This document shows, in pieces, positions 1-5,193 of a stretch of 5,237 nt of DNA. Source of the DNA: Deltaproteobacteria bacterium (GTDB lineage Bacteria > Desulfobacterota > Desulfobacteria > Desulfobacterales > JAFDCJ01). Each line of letters opens with the position of its first letter. Positions within the stretch are counted from its first letter, which is position 1. Where the stretch lies: contig JAJRVC010000456.1 of NCBI GenBank assembly GCA_024277475.1, forward strand, positions 1 to 5,237, given 5' to 3'. The notes beneath the pieces are model-generated. The model searched no databases. It was given only the letters and a program-made list of their open reading frames with translations, and was not told the DNA's origin. The translations under genes and the position numbers were made by a program.

Positions 1-264
1 CCTCTATTAGATCAGATAGGCATTGTTTTCAGAAGGCATGGCAAAGAAGACGTTTTTGCTGGAGATTATAACGGGGAAAACAGAGTTGTGATTGTTCCAC
101 GGAATAAAAGGAGTATCCCAAAAGGGACATTAAGTTCTATTTGGAGACAGGCTGGCATTAACCGAGAAGTTGCGGGAAATATTTGCGCGCTGCGGGGGAC
201 GTTCATGAATAAATGCATTATTGCTTTGATACTCAAAAAATATGCGAGGAAATGTAAGAATTGA
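1..264 (+). CDS. HicA-like mRNA interferase toxin, 5' end outside window
   Basis: An open frame runs from the first base to TGA at 262-264 (87 codons, no start in the window). The translation carries a HicA-type signature: FRRHGKEDVF, then RVVIVPRN, then IPKGTLSSIWRQAGINRE, matching the usual 'vPxHxxxEIpkGTLrsIlrqAGIs' end of HicA double-stranded-RNA-binding-like toxins, which cleave mRNA and are neutralised by HicB. Two things are odd. The catalytic His normally found in 'G-S-H-x-x-Y/F' is not visible: the sequence reads G-K-E-D-V-F. The protein also continues for about 30 residues past the normal HicA end, with a basic, Cys-containing tail. No hicB follows; 73 bp later the transposon begins. 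It may be a diverged or decayed toxin. The family call is from motif recognition only. Confidence 0.65.
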   Translation, partial: PLLDQIGIVFRRHGKEDVFAGDYNGENRVVIVPRNKRSIPKGTLSSIWRQAGINREVAGNICALRGTFMNKCIIALILKKYARKCKN

Positions 265-337
265 TTCTTCAGGCGGGGTGCCGCACCATATTATGGATCG
301 GGGGATCGAACGTGGGAAGATATTTTCCCCCCTCGTT
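265..337. other. Intergenic left flank between hicA-like gene and element
   Basis: These 73 bp contain no gene. GGGAA/TTCCC (314-318 with 325-329, one G-T pair inside) could form a weak hairpin before the element. No hicB start or PIN-gene remainder is readable on either strand. Confidence 0.5.
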
Positions 338-367
338 TGTTACCTCCGGTCAAAAATGGACCCACCT
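338..367 (+). repeat. Left terminal inverted repeat (30 bp)
   Basis: It starts TGTTACCTCCGGTCAAAAAT and continues into GGACCCACCT. The reverse complement of the right end matches at 27 of 30 positions; the mismatches are at repeat positions 3, 14 and 27. This is the presumed outermost IstA recognition site. Confidence 0.92.
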
Positions 368-433
368 GTCGGCGGAAATCGGACCCACTAAACCGGTAGT
401 TCTGAGACTAATGTAAACTAATTTTCGAACCCA
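358..433 (+). repeat. Reiterated GRACCCA sites at the left end
   Basis: GGACCCA occurs at 358-364 (inside the terminal repeat) and 381-387, and GAACCCA at 427-433. Start-to-start spacings are 23 and 46 bp, that is 1x and 2x the same step. The second site has a counterpart at the right end (minus strand, 4894-4900), at nearly the same distance from the tip. Multiple internal copies of the terminal motif are typical of IS21-family ends and are taken as IstA binding sites. That function is inferred. Confidence 0.6.
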
Positions 434-438
434 CCTCG

Positions 439-466
439 TGCCTTCAGAAGGCAATCCCCCTATAAT
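439..466 (+). promoter_or_regulatory. Candidate promoter with 15-bp palindromic operator
   Basis: A perfect TATAAT lies at 461-466, 37 bp before the zinc-ribbon start codon. No good TTGACA is seen at 16-18 bp upstream. Instead the -35 region is occupied by a perfect palindrome, TGCCTTC-A-GAAGGCA (439-453), a likely binding site for a dimeric regulator or activator. The third GRACCCA transposase-type site (427-433) lies directly upstream, so IstA binding could also affect this promoter. The promoter call rests on the -10 box alone. Confidence 0.5.
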
Positions 467-503
467 GTCGTGCCATCTATCTACCAGTATATGAGAGGGC
501 ACG

Positions 504-893
504 ATGCAAAGAGCACACACACGCAAGCGGCCATGCCGAATTTGCCGCAAATGGTTTATGCCGGACCCGCGTCAGATCGGCAGACAAGTGACATGTAGCG
601 ATCCGGAGTGTAGAAGTGAAAATCATCGCCGGCGATGTACGGACTGGAACCGGAAAAACCGCAATTATTTTAAGGCCAACTACTTAAGCGCAAAATTGTC
701 ACGTGCTAAGGACCCGCCGGCGGCGCCACTGAAAAAAGCCAATGCTGGCATACCGCCCAGTCGCATCAAGCTGGGCCTGCCAAAGGATGTTGTTGCGGAA
801 ATCATCGGTTCGGAGCATCTCGTCGTACTGGAATATATCATTGAGCAGATTATGCACCATGTGAAGGTCCAATCCCATGTACGAGCGCCATAA
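504..893 (+). CDS. Small zinc-ribbon DNA-binding-type protein (129 aa)
   Basis: ATG 504 has a good Shine-Dalgarno sequence (GAGAGG, 493-498, 5-nt spacer). The N-terminal half is very basic and has a four-cysteine zinc motif: C11-x2-C14, then C31-x4-C36 in the context TCSDPEC, followed by H41 and C45 in an Arg-rich stretch (NHRRRC) and DWNRKNRNYF. I recognise this C-x2-C...GRQ-x2-CS-x-PEC layout from hypothetical proteins that sit next to transposases in Proteobacteria, but no function is established to my knowledge. Residues about 90-120 look like an alpha-helical, hydrophobic C-terminal piece. It is the first gene of the element, has its own apparent promoter, and is separated from the ParB-like gene by the 69-bp repeats. 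Likely role: DNA binding, either regulatory or as an accessory transposition factor (inferred). Confidence 0.75.
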   Translation: MQRAHTRKRPCRICRKWFMPDPRQIGRQVTCSDPECRSENHRRRCTDWNRKNRNYFKANYLSAKLSRAKDPPAAPLKKANAGIPPSRIKLGLPKDVVAEIIGSEHLVVLEYIIEQIMHHVKVQSHVRAP

Positions 894-1060
894 ATCGCAG
901 AAGGTTTTTAAGACGCATTAACTGTATAATGTAGTGTTATTATTGGCGATATTAACAAACTAATCAAAAAATGTTTTTAAGACGCAATGAAGATATAACT
1001 AATTGAAAAACATTTAAATATTGACCGACTAATCCGAAATTGTTTTTAAGACACAATCGA
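892..1060 (+). repeat. Three direct repeats at exact 69-bp period
   Basis: The core GTTTTTAAGACGCA occurs at 904-917 and 973-986, and with one change (GACACA) at 1042-1055. The starts are exactly 69 bp apart both times. Each core is preceded by AATC eleven bases upstream. Between copies 2 and 3 the similarity also extends upstream (ATATTRAC..ACTAATC) and shortly downstream (CAAT). Copies 1 and 2 share a TATAAT/TATAAC box 21 bp after the core start. The array therefore looks like a diverged tandem duplication whose cores have been conserved. It fills the AT-rich spacer between the zinc-ribbon gene (whose stop codon the first copy abuts) and the ParB-like gene. Likely an operator or iteron-like binding array. 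Function is inferred. Confidence 0.85.
901..930 (+). promoter_or_regulatory. Possible second promoter inside the repeat array
   Basis: TATAAT at 925-930 lies downstream of repeat core 1. A weaker copy, TATAAC at 994-999, sits at the equivalent place after core 2. The -35 region coincides with the repeat core (AAGGTT with an 18-bp spacer, or TTTTTA with 14 bp), and neither fit is good. If real, it would drive the parB-istA-istB-CHC2 run and be occluded by whatever binds the repeats. Confidence 0.3.
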
Positions 1061-1073
1061 CATCTTTGGCGCC

Positions 1074-1934
1074 ATGAGATACTCTGGCACCATGTCTGAA
1101 AGCCCCTACATAACGATCTTGCCGGATAGTATCGGTGAGAGCTACGCGGATTTGAGGATCGTCCAGCCCGCAGCTGAAAATGCCATGGAGCGCTCCATGC
1201 AAAAATATGGTCAATTGACACCCGTAGTCGTCGGGCAACTGAACGGTAGATACGAAATGGTGGACGGGTTCAAGCGGCTGCGGGCCGGGCGCAGACTGGG
1301 TTATGAAAGCTTGCAGGCCCGGCTCATGCCTGGTGGCCGGCGGGCCATGAAGGCCGCCATTATTTACCTGAACATCAAGGCGCGTACTATTGCAGACCTG
1401 GAAAGCGCTCTGGTGATCCGTTCGTTGTACCGGGAGGATCATTTAAGCCAGATAGAAATAGGGACGATGTTAAATCGCCACAAGAGCTTTGTGTGCCGCC
1501 GTCTCAAATTGGTGGAAAAGCTAAGCAATGAGTTACTAGATCATCTCAAGCTGGGACTGATTAACATCTCCATTGGCCGGGAGCTATCGCGGTTGCCCGC
1601 GGGCAACCAGACAAAAGCGTTGACCACGGTATTAAAATACGGCTTTACCGGAGCTGAAACTGCGGAATTGGTCCGGTTGCTGCTCAGGGAACCGGGATGG
1701 AACTACGAGCTGATCCTTAGTTTTCCTGAATCGATCTTGAACGAGAGGCAGCCGCCCCGTCCCCACCGGAATTGGTGCAATAATTTTTACAATCGACTGG
1801 TCAAAATGGAAGTTTATTTGTCAGGCATCACCACGGATAAATTGAATACCTGTCAGCCGGAGTGTGTACTGCCCGTCATCGAACGGTTGCAATCGGTACT
1901 GGCCAGGATGCACGGACATCTTGCGCGATGGTAG
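1074..1934 (+). CDS. ParB-like DNA-binding protein (286 aa)
   Basis: Residues about 28-85 form a ParB/sulfiredoxin-type N-terminal domain: SMQKYGQLTPVVV (41-53), then VDGFKRLRAGRRLGY (63-77), corresponding to the 'GERRxRA' box of ParB. Residues about 124-175 form a ParB/KorB-type helix-turn-helix (LSQIEIGTMLNRHKSFVCRRL, 124-144), followed by LSRLPAGNQ (171-179). The C-terminal part (about 210-286) is helical, rich in Arg and Trp, and may serve in dimerisation. Unlike chromosomal ParB, the stretch between the 'xxIRSLYRED' segment and the HTH is very short, so the third CTP-binding box seems missing. No parA is nearby, so plasmid-type partition is unlikely; a DNA-binding, target-choice or regulatory role in transposition fits better (inferred). 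ATG 1074 lacks a clear ribosome site. ATG 1092 is an alternative start that costs six residues. The stop overlaps the istA start. Confidence 0.8.
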   Translation: MRYSGTMSESPYITILPDSIGESYADLRIVQPAAENAMERSMQKYGQLTPVVVGQLNGRYEMVDGFKRLRAGRRLGYESLQARLMPGGRRAMKAAIIYLNIKARTIADLESALVIRSLYREDHLSQIEIGTMLNRHKSFVCRRLKLVEKLSNELLDHLKLGLINISIGRELSRLPAGNQTKALTTVLKYGFTGAETAELVRLLLREPGWNYELILSFPESILNERQPPRPHRNWCNNFYNRLVKMEVYLSGITTDKLNTCQPECVLPVIERLQSVLARMHGHLARW

Positions 1935-3466
1935 TTTTTGTTCGTGATAGGCAGGATCTGGAACATCAGATTATTCTTTTGCATGCGGAGGGCTGGCACA
2001 TTCGTGCCCTTGCCCGTCATTTTGCCATGGGCCGCAACACGATCCGGCGAATCCTGCGCAAAAACCGCGAGCAACGGGAAGAAGGGCATGATGTACTCGA
2101 GCATCGCAGGCCTGTTTCGCGCAAAAGCAAACTGGATGCCTTCGAAGCGATGATCAAAGAACTCCTGAAAAAGTATCCCGATATCACCGGCGTGCGGGTG
2201 TACGAAGAGCTTACGGAAAGCGGCTTTGACGGAGGACGGACCATTGTCACGGACTATTTGCGGAAGATCCGGCCACGGCCTAAAAAAGAGCCGGTGGTGC
2301 GCTTTGAGACCCTGCCGGGACATCAGGGTCAAATGGACTGGAGTCCTTATACGCTGAACTTCACCCGTAGCGGCCGTCAGAAGGTGCTGTGTTTTTCATA
2401 TATTCTGGGTTTTTCACGCCGGCATTATATCTCTTTTACCACAGACCGTCGTTTTTACACCTTGATCCGGCGTCACCAGGATGCATTCGCCCATTTTGGC
2501 GGTGTTCCTGCTACCTGTCTGTATGACGGGGAGAAAACCGTGATCCTGCGATGGGAAGCCGGCCAGCCGGTATACAACCCGGCATTCGTGGCTTTCATCA
2601 CCCATTATCATTGCCGGCCGGTGGGATGTTTGCCCGGGCGGCCGGAAACCAAGGGAAAGGTTGAAGAGCCGTTTCAATACATTGAGAAAAATTTGCTAAA
2701 TGGCCGGGAATTTGAAGACTTGGAGGATCTGAAGCAGACGGCGGCATGGTGGCTGGCCAATCGCTCGGATGTACATATCCATGACACCACCGGCCGAAAA
2801 CCATTGGAACTTTTTCTGGAACAAGAGCAAGCCGCATTGAAACCGCTGCCGGCACATCCATATGACAGTGCCGAGGTGGCGTTGCGGGTCTGCCGGGTGG
2901 ACGGTTTTTTGGAACATGAGACCAATCTATATTCGGTGCCTTATGAATACATCGCCGATATCCTCACGGTCAAAGCCACGGAAAACGAGATCATTGTGTA
3001 CAGTCCGGATCTTCAAATGATCGCACAGCATGAGCGCAAACCCATGGGAGCGTCACAGACGGTGGAGGACCCTGCTCATCGCAAATCGGAAAAAGTGCGC
3101 TATGGGCTTGAACCGGTGAAAGAGGCTTTTTTGTCGCTCGGTGATTGCACAGAGACGTTTCTGGAGGGTCTCAAAGGCCGCCATCGGCACCATTGCGGGT
3201 TCCAGGCGCGTTATATCCTGCGTCTCAAGGAACGTTATCATTGCGAAGATATCCACGCAGCGATGCTTCATGCGTTGAAGTATTACGCCTTTGAAGCCAA
3301 GGCCGTGGAACGAATTTTAAAAGCCCGTCATAGCCCTCGCCAATTGGAATACATGAGCAGCCGCTCGGCCTCGCAAGGCCTTGCGCTGCTGCCGGAAATC
3401 AAACAACGTCCGCTGGAAGAGTACAGCGGACTTTTCAAGGAGCCTGTCGATGACCGCGATGGATAA
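1928..3466 (+). CDS. istA: IS21-family DDE transposase, IstA-type (512 aa)
   Basis: IstA catalyses strand cutting and joining at the element ends. I start it at ATG 1928 (MVVFVRDRQDLEHQ), which overlaps the parB-like stop (ATGGTAG) and gives the family's N-terminus; the frame opens further up at 1862, but those residues look unrelated. From ATG 1928: N-terminal HTH at about 24-45 (HIRALARHFAMGRNTIRRIL); DDE core with D137 in GQMDWSP, D200 in CLYDGEKT and E246 in TKGKVEEPF; then a C-terminal beta-barrel-type segment with NLYSVPYEYI; and a basic helical tail. At 512 aa it is at the long end for IstA. The usual YDNxKT reads YDGEKT; the Asp is kept. Its 3' end overlaps istB by 17 bp, as is normal for the family. 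Confidence 0.95.
   Translation: MVVFVRDRQDLEHQIILLHAEGWHIRALARHFAMGRNTIRRILRKNREQREEGHDVLEHRRPVSRKSKLDAFEAMIKELLKKYPDITGVRVYEELTESGFDGGRTIVTDYLRKIRPRPKKEPVVRFETLPGHQGQMDWSPYTLNFTRSGRQKVLCFSYILGFSRRHYISFTTDRRFYTLIRRHQDAFAHFGGVPATCLYDGEKTVILRWEAGQPVYNPAFVAFITHYHCRPVGCLPGRPETKGKVEEPFQYIEKNLLNGREFEDLEDLKQTAAWWLANRSDVHIHDTTGRKPLELFLEQEQAALKPLPAHPYDSAEVALRVCRVDGFLEHETNLYSVPYEYIADILTVKATENEIIVYSPDLQMIAQHERKPMGASQTVEDPAHRKSEKVRYGLEPVKEAFLSLGDCTETFLEGLKGRHRHHCGFQARYILRLKERYHCEDIHAAMLHALKYYAFEAKAVERILKARHSPRQLEYMSSRSASQGLALLPEIKQRPLEEYSGLFKEPVDDRDG
3437..3442 (+). promoter_or_regulatory. Ribosome binding site deciding the istB start
   Basis: AAGGAG inside the 3' end of istA lies 7 nt before ATG 3450. 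This favours 3450 over the in-frame ATGs at 3381 (whose extra residues are not IstB-like) and 3459. Confidence 0.75.
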
Positions 3467-4241
3467 TATCCGCAAACATCTTGCAACGCTGAAGCTCTCG
3501 CGCATGGAAAAGGCGCTGGATGAAACATTGGCTGTCGCGACAAAGGAGAACCTGCCGGCCGAAGCAGTGCTTGAACGTCTCCTGGAAGTTGAGGCCGTAT
3601 CATTGATCGAAAGGCGTATAGAGCGGCGCATCCGTGAGTCCAGACTGCCCGAGCGCAAGCTGCTCTCGGACTTTGACTTCACGTTCCAGACCGGCATCGA
3701 CAAACGCCAGGTGATGGAACTTGCCACCCTGGGGTTTGTCGAACGTAAACAGTGGCTGATCCTGGCCGGCAGTTCCGGCGCCGGAAAGAGCCATATCGCA
3801 AAGGCGCTTTTGCTGCTTGCCTGTCAGCGCCTGTACCGCTGCCGTTATGTAACGGCCTCCTTTATGCTGCGGGATCTTTTGTCCGGCCTGGCCGATGAGA
3901 GCTTCGAAGACAAGCTTAAGGCGTATGTGCGGCCCGATATCCTTTTGATCGACGAAATCGGTTTTGACCGCCTGGAACAGGAATCAAGCCGCAACGCCTC
4001 GCTTTTCTTCAAAGTCATTGAGGGCCGGTACTGCAAAAACACCACCATTTTGACAACCAACATAGACTTTAAGGCCCTGGGCCAGTACCTTGGCGACCCC
4101 GTAGTCACTGCTGCCATAGTGGATCGCATGGTGCATCATGCGGTCATCATCAGTATCGACGGCCCCAGTTTTCGGATGCATGAATCCAAGCGCTTGAATC
4201 AAGCCTCGCGCAAAAAAACCGCTGCGGTAAAATCAACATGA
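3450..4241 (+). CDS. istB: IS21-family AAA+ helper ATPase, IstB-type (263 aa)
   Basis: IstB is the ATPase partner of IstA. In IS21 it assembles on target DNA and delivers it to the transposase, like MuB or TnsC. The N-terminal helical domain (about 1-95) includes the typical IRKHLATLKLSRMEKAL. The AAA+ core has Walker A GSSGAGKSH (107-115, K113), Walker B ILLIDEI (164-170, D168/E169) and a sensor-1-like TTILTTNIDF (198-207). An Arg in VDRMVHH (224-230) lies where the family has its conserved C-terminal Arg. Length matches the family (about 240-265). The start is supported by the strong ribosome site, and the gene overlaps istA by 17 bp. Its TGA overlaps the next gene's ATG (ATGA). Nothing suggests inactivation. 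Confidence 0.95.
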   Translation: MTAMDNIRKHLATLKLSRMEKALDETLAVATKENLPAEAVLERLLEVEAVSLIERRIERRIRESRLPERKLLSDFDFTFQTGIDKRQVMELATLGFVERKQWLILAGSSGAGKSHIAKALLLLACQRLYRCRYVTASFMLRDLLSGLADESFEDKLKAYVRPDILLIDEIGFDRLEQESSRNASLFFKVIEGRYCKNTTILTTNIDFKALGQYLGDPVVTAAIVDRMVHHAVIISIDGPSFRMHESKRLNQASRKKTAAVKST

Positions 4242-4738
4242 CACGCCGCTTTTCACCCGGAGAACTGAACTTTTTACGCAACCGGGTTCCCATAGACCGG
4301 GTTATTGAAACCCTGCTCGGCCCTCCCAGCCAAAACAGCAACGGCAAGTTGTCTTTTGCCTGCCCCATATGCGGCGGTTTTGACACTTCCGTCAATGCCG
4401 CTCACAATCTTGCAAGATGCTTTTCATGCCGGCGGAATTTTAACCCCATCGAACTTGTCATGCACCAGCTTAAGATCGGCTTTGTCGATAGTGTCAAATG
4501 GCTTAAAAACCGCATGCCGGCTGCTCCGACTCATCAAAATACTTCTACTGCCAAGGTCAATAACGCTCAACCCACTGCCATCGGTAATATCCTGTCCGAT
4601 ATGATGCCGGCGCTATCCGAAAGAAAAATCGATGCGCAGTCCATGGAATCGATAGTTGGTCGAATATCACGTCTCGAAAACCACCTCAGAAATCTTTATC
4701 GTGTTGTAAGCGAGCTTCAATCTTCCCTCAATCAATAA
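4238..4738 (+). CDS. CHC2-like zinc-finger protein with C-terminal coiled coil (166 aa)
   Basis: Residues about 8-95 resemble the zinc-binding domain of DnaG-type primases: an N-terminal helix (LNFLRNRVPIDRVIETLLG), then FACPICGG with C42 and C45, a short beta region, NLARCFSCRRNFNPIELVM with C61 and C64, and a closing amphipathic helix ending VKWLKNRM. In DnaG the second ligand is His (CPFH); here all four are Cys. A Ser/Thr/Asn/Gln-rich linker (about 95-115) leads to a heptad-like, probably coiled-coil tail (about 127-165, SMESIVGRISRLENHLRNL). There is no TOPRIM or polymerase domain, so it cannot be a primase by itself. The start overlaps the istB stop by 4 bp, so translational coupling is likely. 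Probable role: a DNA-binding or multimerising accessory protein of the transposon (inferred). Confidence 0.75.
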   Translation: MTRRFSPGELNFLRNRVPIDRVIETLLGPPSQNSNGKLSFACPICGGFDTSVNAAHNLARCFSCRRNFNPIELVMHQLKIGFVDSVKWLKNRMPAAPTHQNTSTAKVNNAQPTAIGNILSDMMPALSERKIDAQSMESIVGRISRLENHLRNLYRVVSELQSSLNQ

Positions 4739-4769
4739 CCACATGCTTGTTATCTTCGGTTTACACTGC

Positions 4770-4797
4770 GGGCTCTGGGCGGGGCGGGGTCTTTTTT
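4770..4797 (+). terminator. G-quadruplex motif followed by T6, possible termination site
   Basis: The plus strand reads GGG-CTCT-GGG-C-GGGG-C-GGGG (4770-4789), meeting the G3+N1-7 four-tract rule, then TC and six T (4792-4797). It lies 31 bp past the stop of the last gene, on the sense strand, so the transcript would carry it. No ordinary GC hairpin precedes the T run. A terminating or pausing role is a guess from position and composition. Confidence 0.3.
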
Positions 4798-4819
4798 AAT
4801 CCTGGCAGGGCGGGCTCTA

Positions 4820-4833
4820 TGCCGACAACGGCA
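4820..4833. repeat. Short hairpin TGCCG-acaa-CGGCA
   Basis: A perfect 5-bp stem with a 4-nt loop, without a following T-tract. It may be RNA or DNA structure near the right end; significance is unclear. Confidence 0.35.
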
Positions 4834-4893
4834 GGCTTGAGCTTCTAAGCCGGTGACTTCCTGACTTCATCTTCAAAACCAGCAACTTTGACA

Positions 4894-4901
4894 TGGGTCC
4901 G
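4894..4901 (-). repeat. Subterminal CGGACCCA site at the right end
   Basis: On the minus strand CGGACCCA lies 41 bp in from the right tip. The left copy (380-387) lies 42 bp in from the left tip. The sequences between the terminal repeat and this motif are otherwise dissimilar, so the motif looks selectively kept as a second transposase site. Confidence 0.55.
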
Positions 4902-4912
4902 GAAAATGTTGA

Positions 4913-4942
4913 AGGCGGGTCCATTTTTAACCGGAGGTAGCA
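4913..4942 (-). repeat. Right terminal inverted repeat (30 bp)
   Basis: Read on the minus strand it starts TGCTACCTCCGGTTAAAAAT and continues into GGACCCGCCT, 27/30 identical to the left end. The T at repeat position 14, C in the left copy, creates a TAA in the frame of the interrupted PIN gene. Confidence 0.92.
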
Positions 4943-5193
4943 CCTTTTGTGATAAAGGCATGCTCTAAAATAAGCTCGATAAACTCGTTGATTTCTGCTT
5001 CTGATGGTGAGAACCGCTTGAGTATCCGCGGATAATGAAGCACATGATAGACTTCTTTTAAAATTGCGACCGACGTTGCTATGATAAAGCAGTCATCGGC
5101 AATCATGTCCTTGAGTGTTCTTGCCAGGCCCTTTTTAGAAAAAGCGATGCTCACCATGATGTTGGTGTCGATCACTGCTTTAAGGACGCGCAT
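4927..5193 (-). pseudogene. PIN-family toxin gene truncated by the transposon
   Basis: The start ATG (5193-5191) has AGAGGA upstream. The translation opens MRVLKAVIDTNIMVSIAFSKKG, the standard start of PIN-domain ribonuclease toxins (VapC-like, about 140 aa), with acidic active-site residues D9 in VIDTN and E47 in LKEVYHVL, then FSPSEAEINEFIELILEHA. Native coding sequence ends at about codon 83 (position 4945). Codon 84 spans the junction, and ATSG plus the TAA come from the terminal inverted repeat of the element. The second half, with the two remaining catalytic Asp residues (the '...DPxDNKFLE' and 'SGDxDL' regions), is lost, so the product should be inactive. The missing part is not found on the left side of the element. 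This is a TA module broken by the insertion or by a later rearrangement. Confidence 0.85.

Larger units (their letters stand above)
4739..4912 (+). other. Non-coding right-end tail of the element
   Basis: There is no credible gene in these 174 bp. The stretch holds a duplicated GCGGGCTCT (4768-4776 and 4810-4818), a G-rich run ending in T6, a 5-bp hairpin (4820-4833), a second weak hairpin GGCTT/AAGCC (4834-4838 with 4847-4851) and the subterminal CGGACCCA site. It is probably the transcription end of the operon plus right-end transposase sites. Confidence 0.6.
338..4942 (+). mobile_element. IS21-type transposon with five genes, ~4605 bp
   Basis: The boundaries are set by near-perfect terminal inverted repeats that begin with TG at the left (338) and end with CA at the right (4942), as is common for IS21-family ends. 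Inside are an IstA-type DDE transposase and an IstB-type AAA+ ATPase in the standard overlapping order, plus three genes that ordinary IS21 elements lack: a zinc-ribbon protein, a ParB-like protein and a CHC2-like zinc-finger protein. All five genes are on the plus strand. The element is about twice the usual IS21 size (2-2.5 kb). It appears intact: both ends are present, the catalytic D, D and E of IstA are visible, and Walker A and B of IstB are intact. No convincing target-site duplication is seen (left flank ends CCTCGTT, right flank starts CCTTTTG). The exact ends could be off by a base or two. Confidence 0.9.

Noticed and set aside
28..38. TTCAGAAGGCA in the hicA-like gene equals most of the palindrome at 443-453
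   Set aside because: It is an 11-base match outside the element, within coding sequence and lacking the other half-site. It is uncommon by chance, but nothing else supports a functional link.
274..287. GC-rich hairpin candidates GCGG/CCGC and GGTGC/GCACC after the hicA-like gene
   Set aside because: The stems are 4-5 bp with loops of 1-3 nt and no T-tract, not a credible terminator.
892..1060. Regular repeats could be a small CRISPR array
   Set aside because: The strictly conserved core is only about 14-16 bp, the intervening sequences also resemble each other (a diverged tandem duplication), and no cas gene is present.
1029..1442. 137-aa minus-strand open frame
   Set aside because: It is a shadow of the parB-like gene and repeat region, with no recognisable domain.
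1862..1927. Upstream extension of istA starting MCTARHRT
   Set aside because: It lies inside the parB-like gene and the extra 22 residues do not resemble an IstA N-terminus. ATG 1928 gives the expected start and a stop-start overlap.
3317..3727. 136-aa minus-strand open frame across the istA/istB junction
   Set aside because: It has the Ser/Arg-rich composition typical of antisense shadows, and both plus-strand genes here are well supported.
4238..4738. DnaG-type primase
   Set aside because: Only the zinc domain is present; there is no TOPRIM or RNA polymerase domain in 166 aa.
4817..4894. Short minus-strand open frame (25 codons) in the right-end tail
   Set aside because: It is too short, has no ribosome site, and overlaps the subterminal repeat and hairpin.
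4943..4949. Possible target-site duplication (CCTTTTG versus CCTCGTT at 331-337)
   Set aside because: Only 4 of 7 bases match, and shifting the ends by a base or two does not give a clean repeat.
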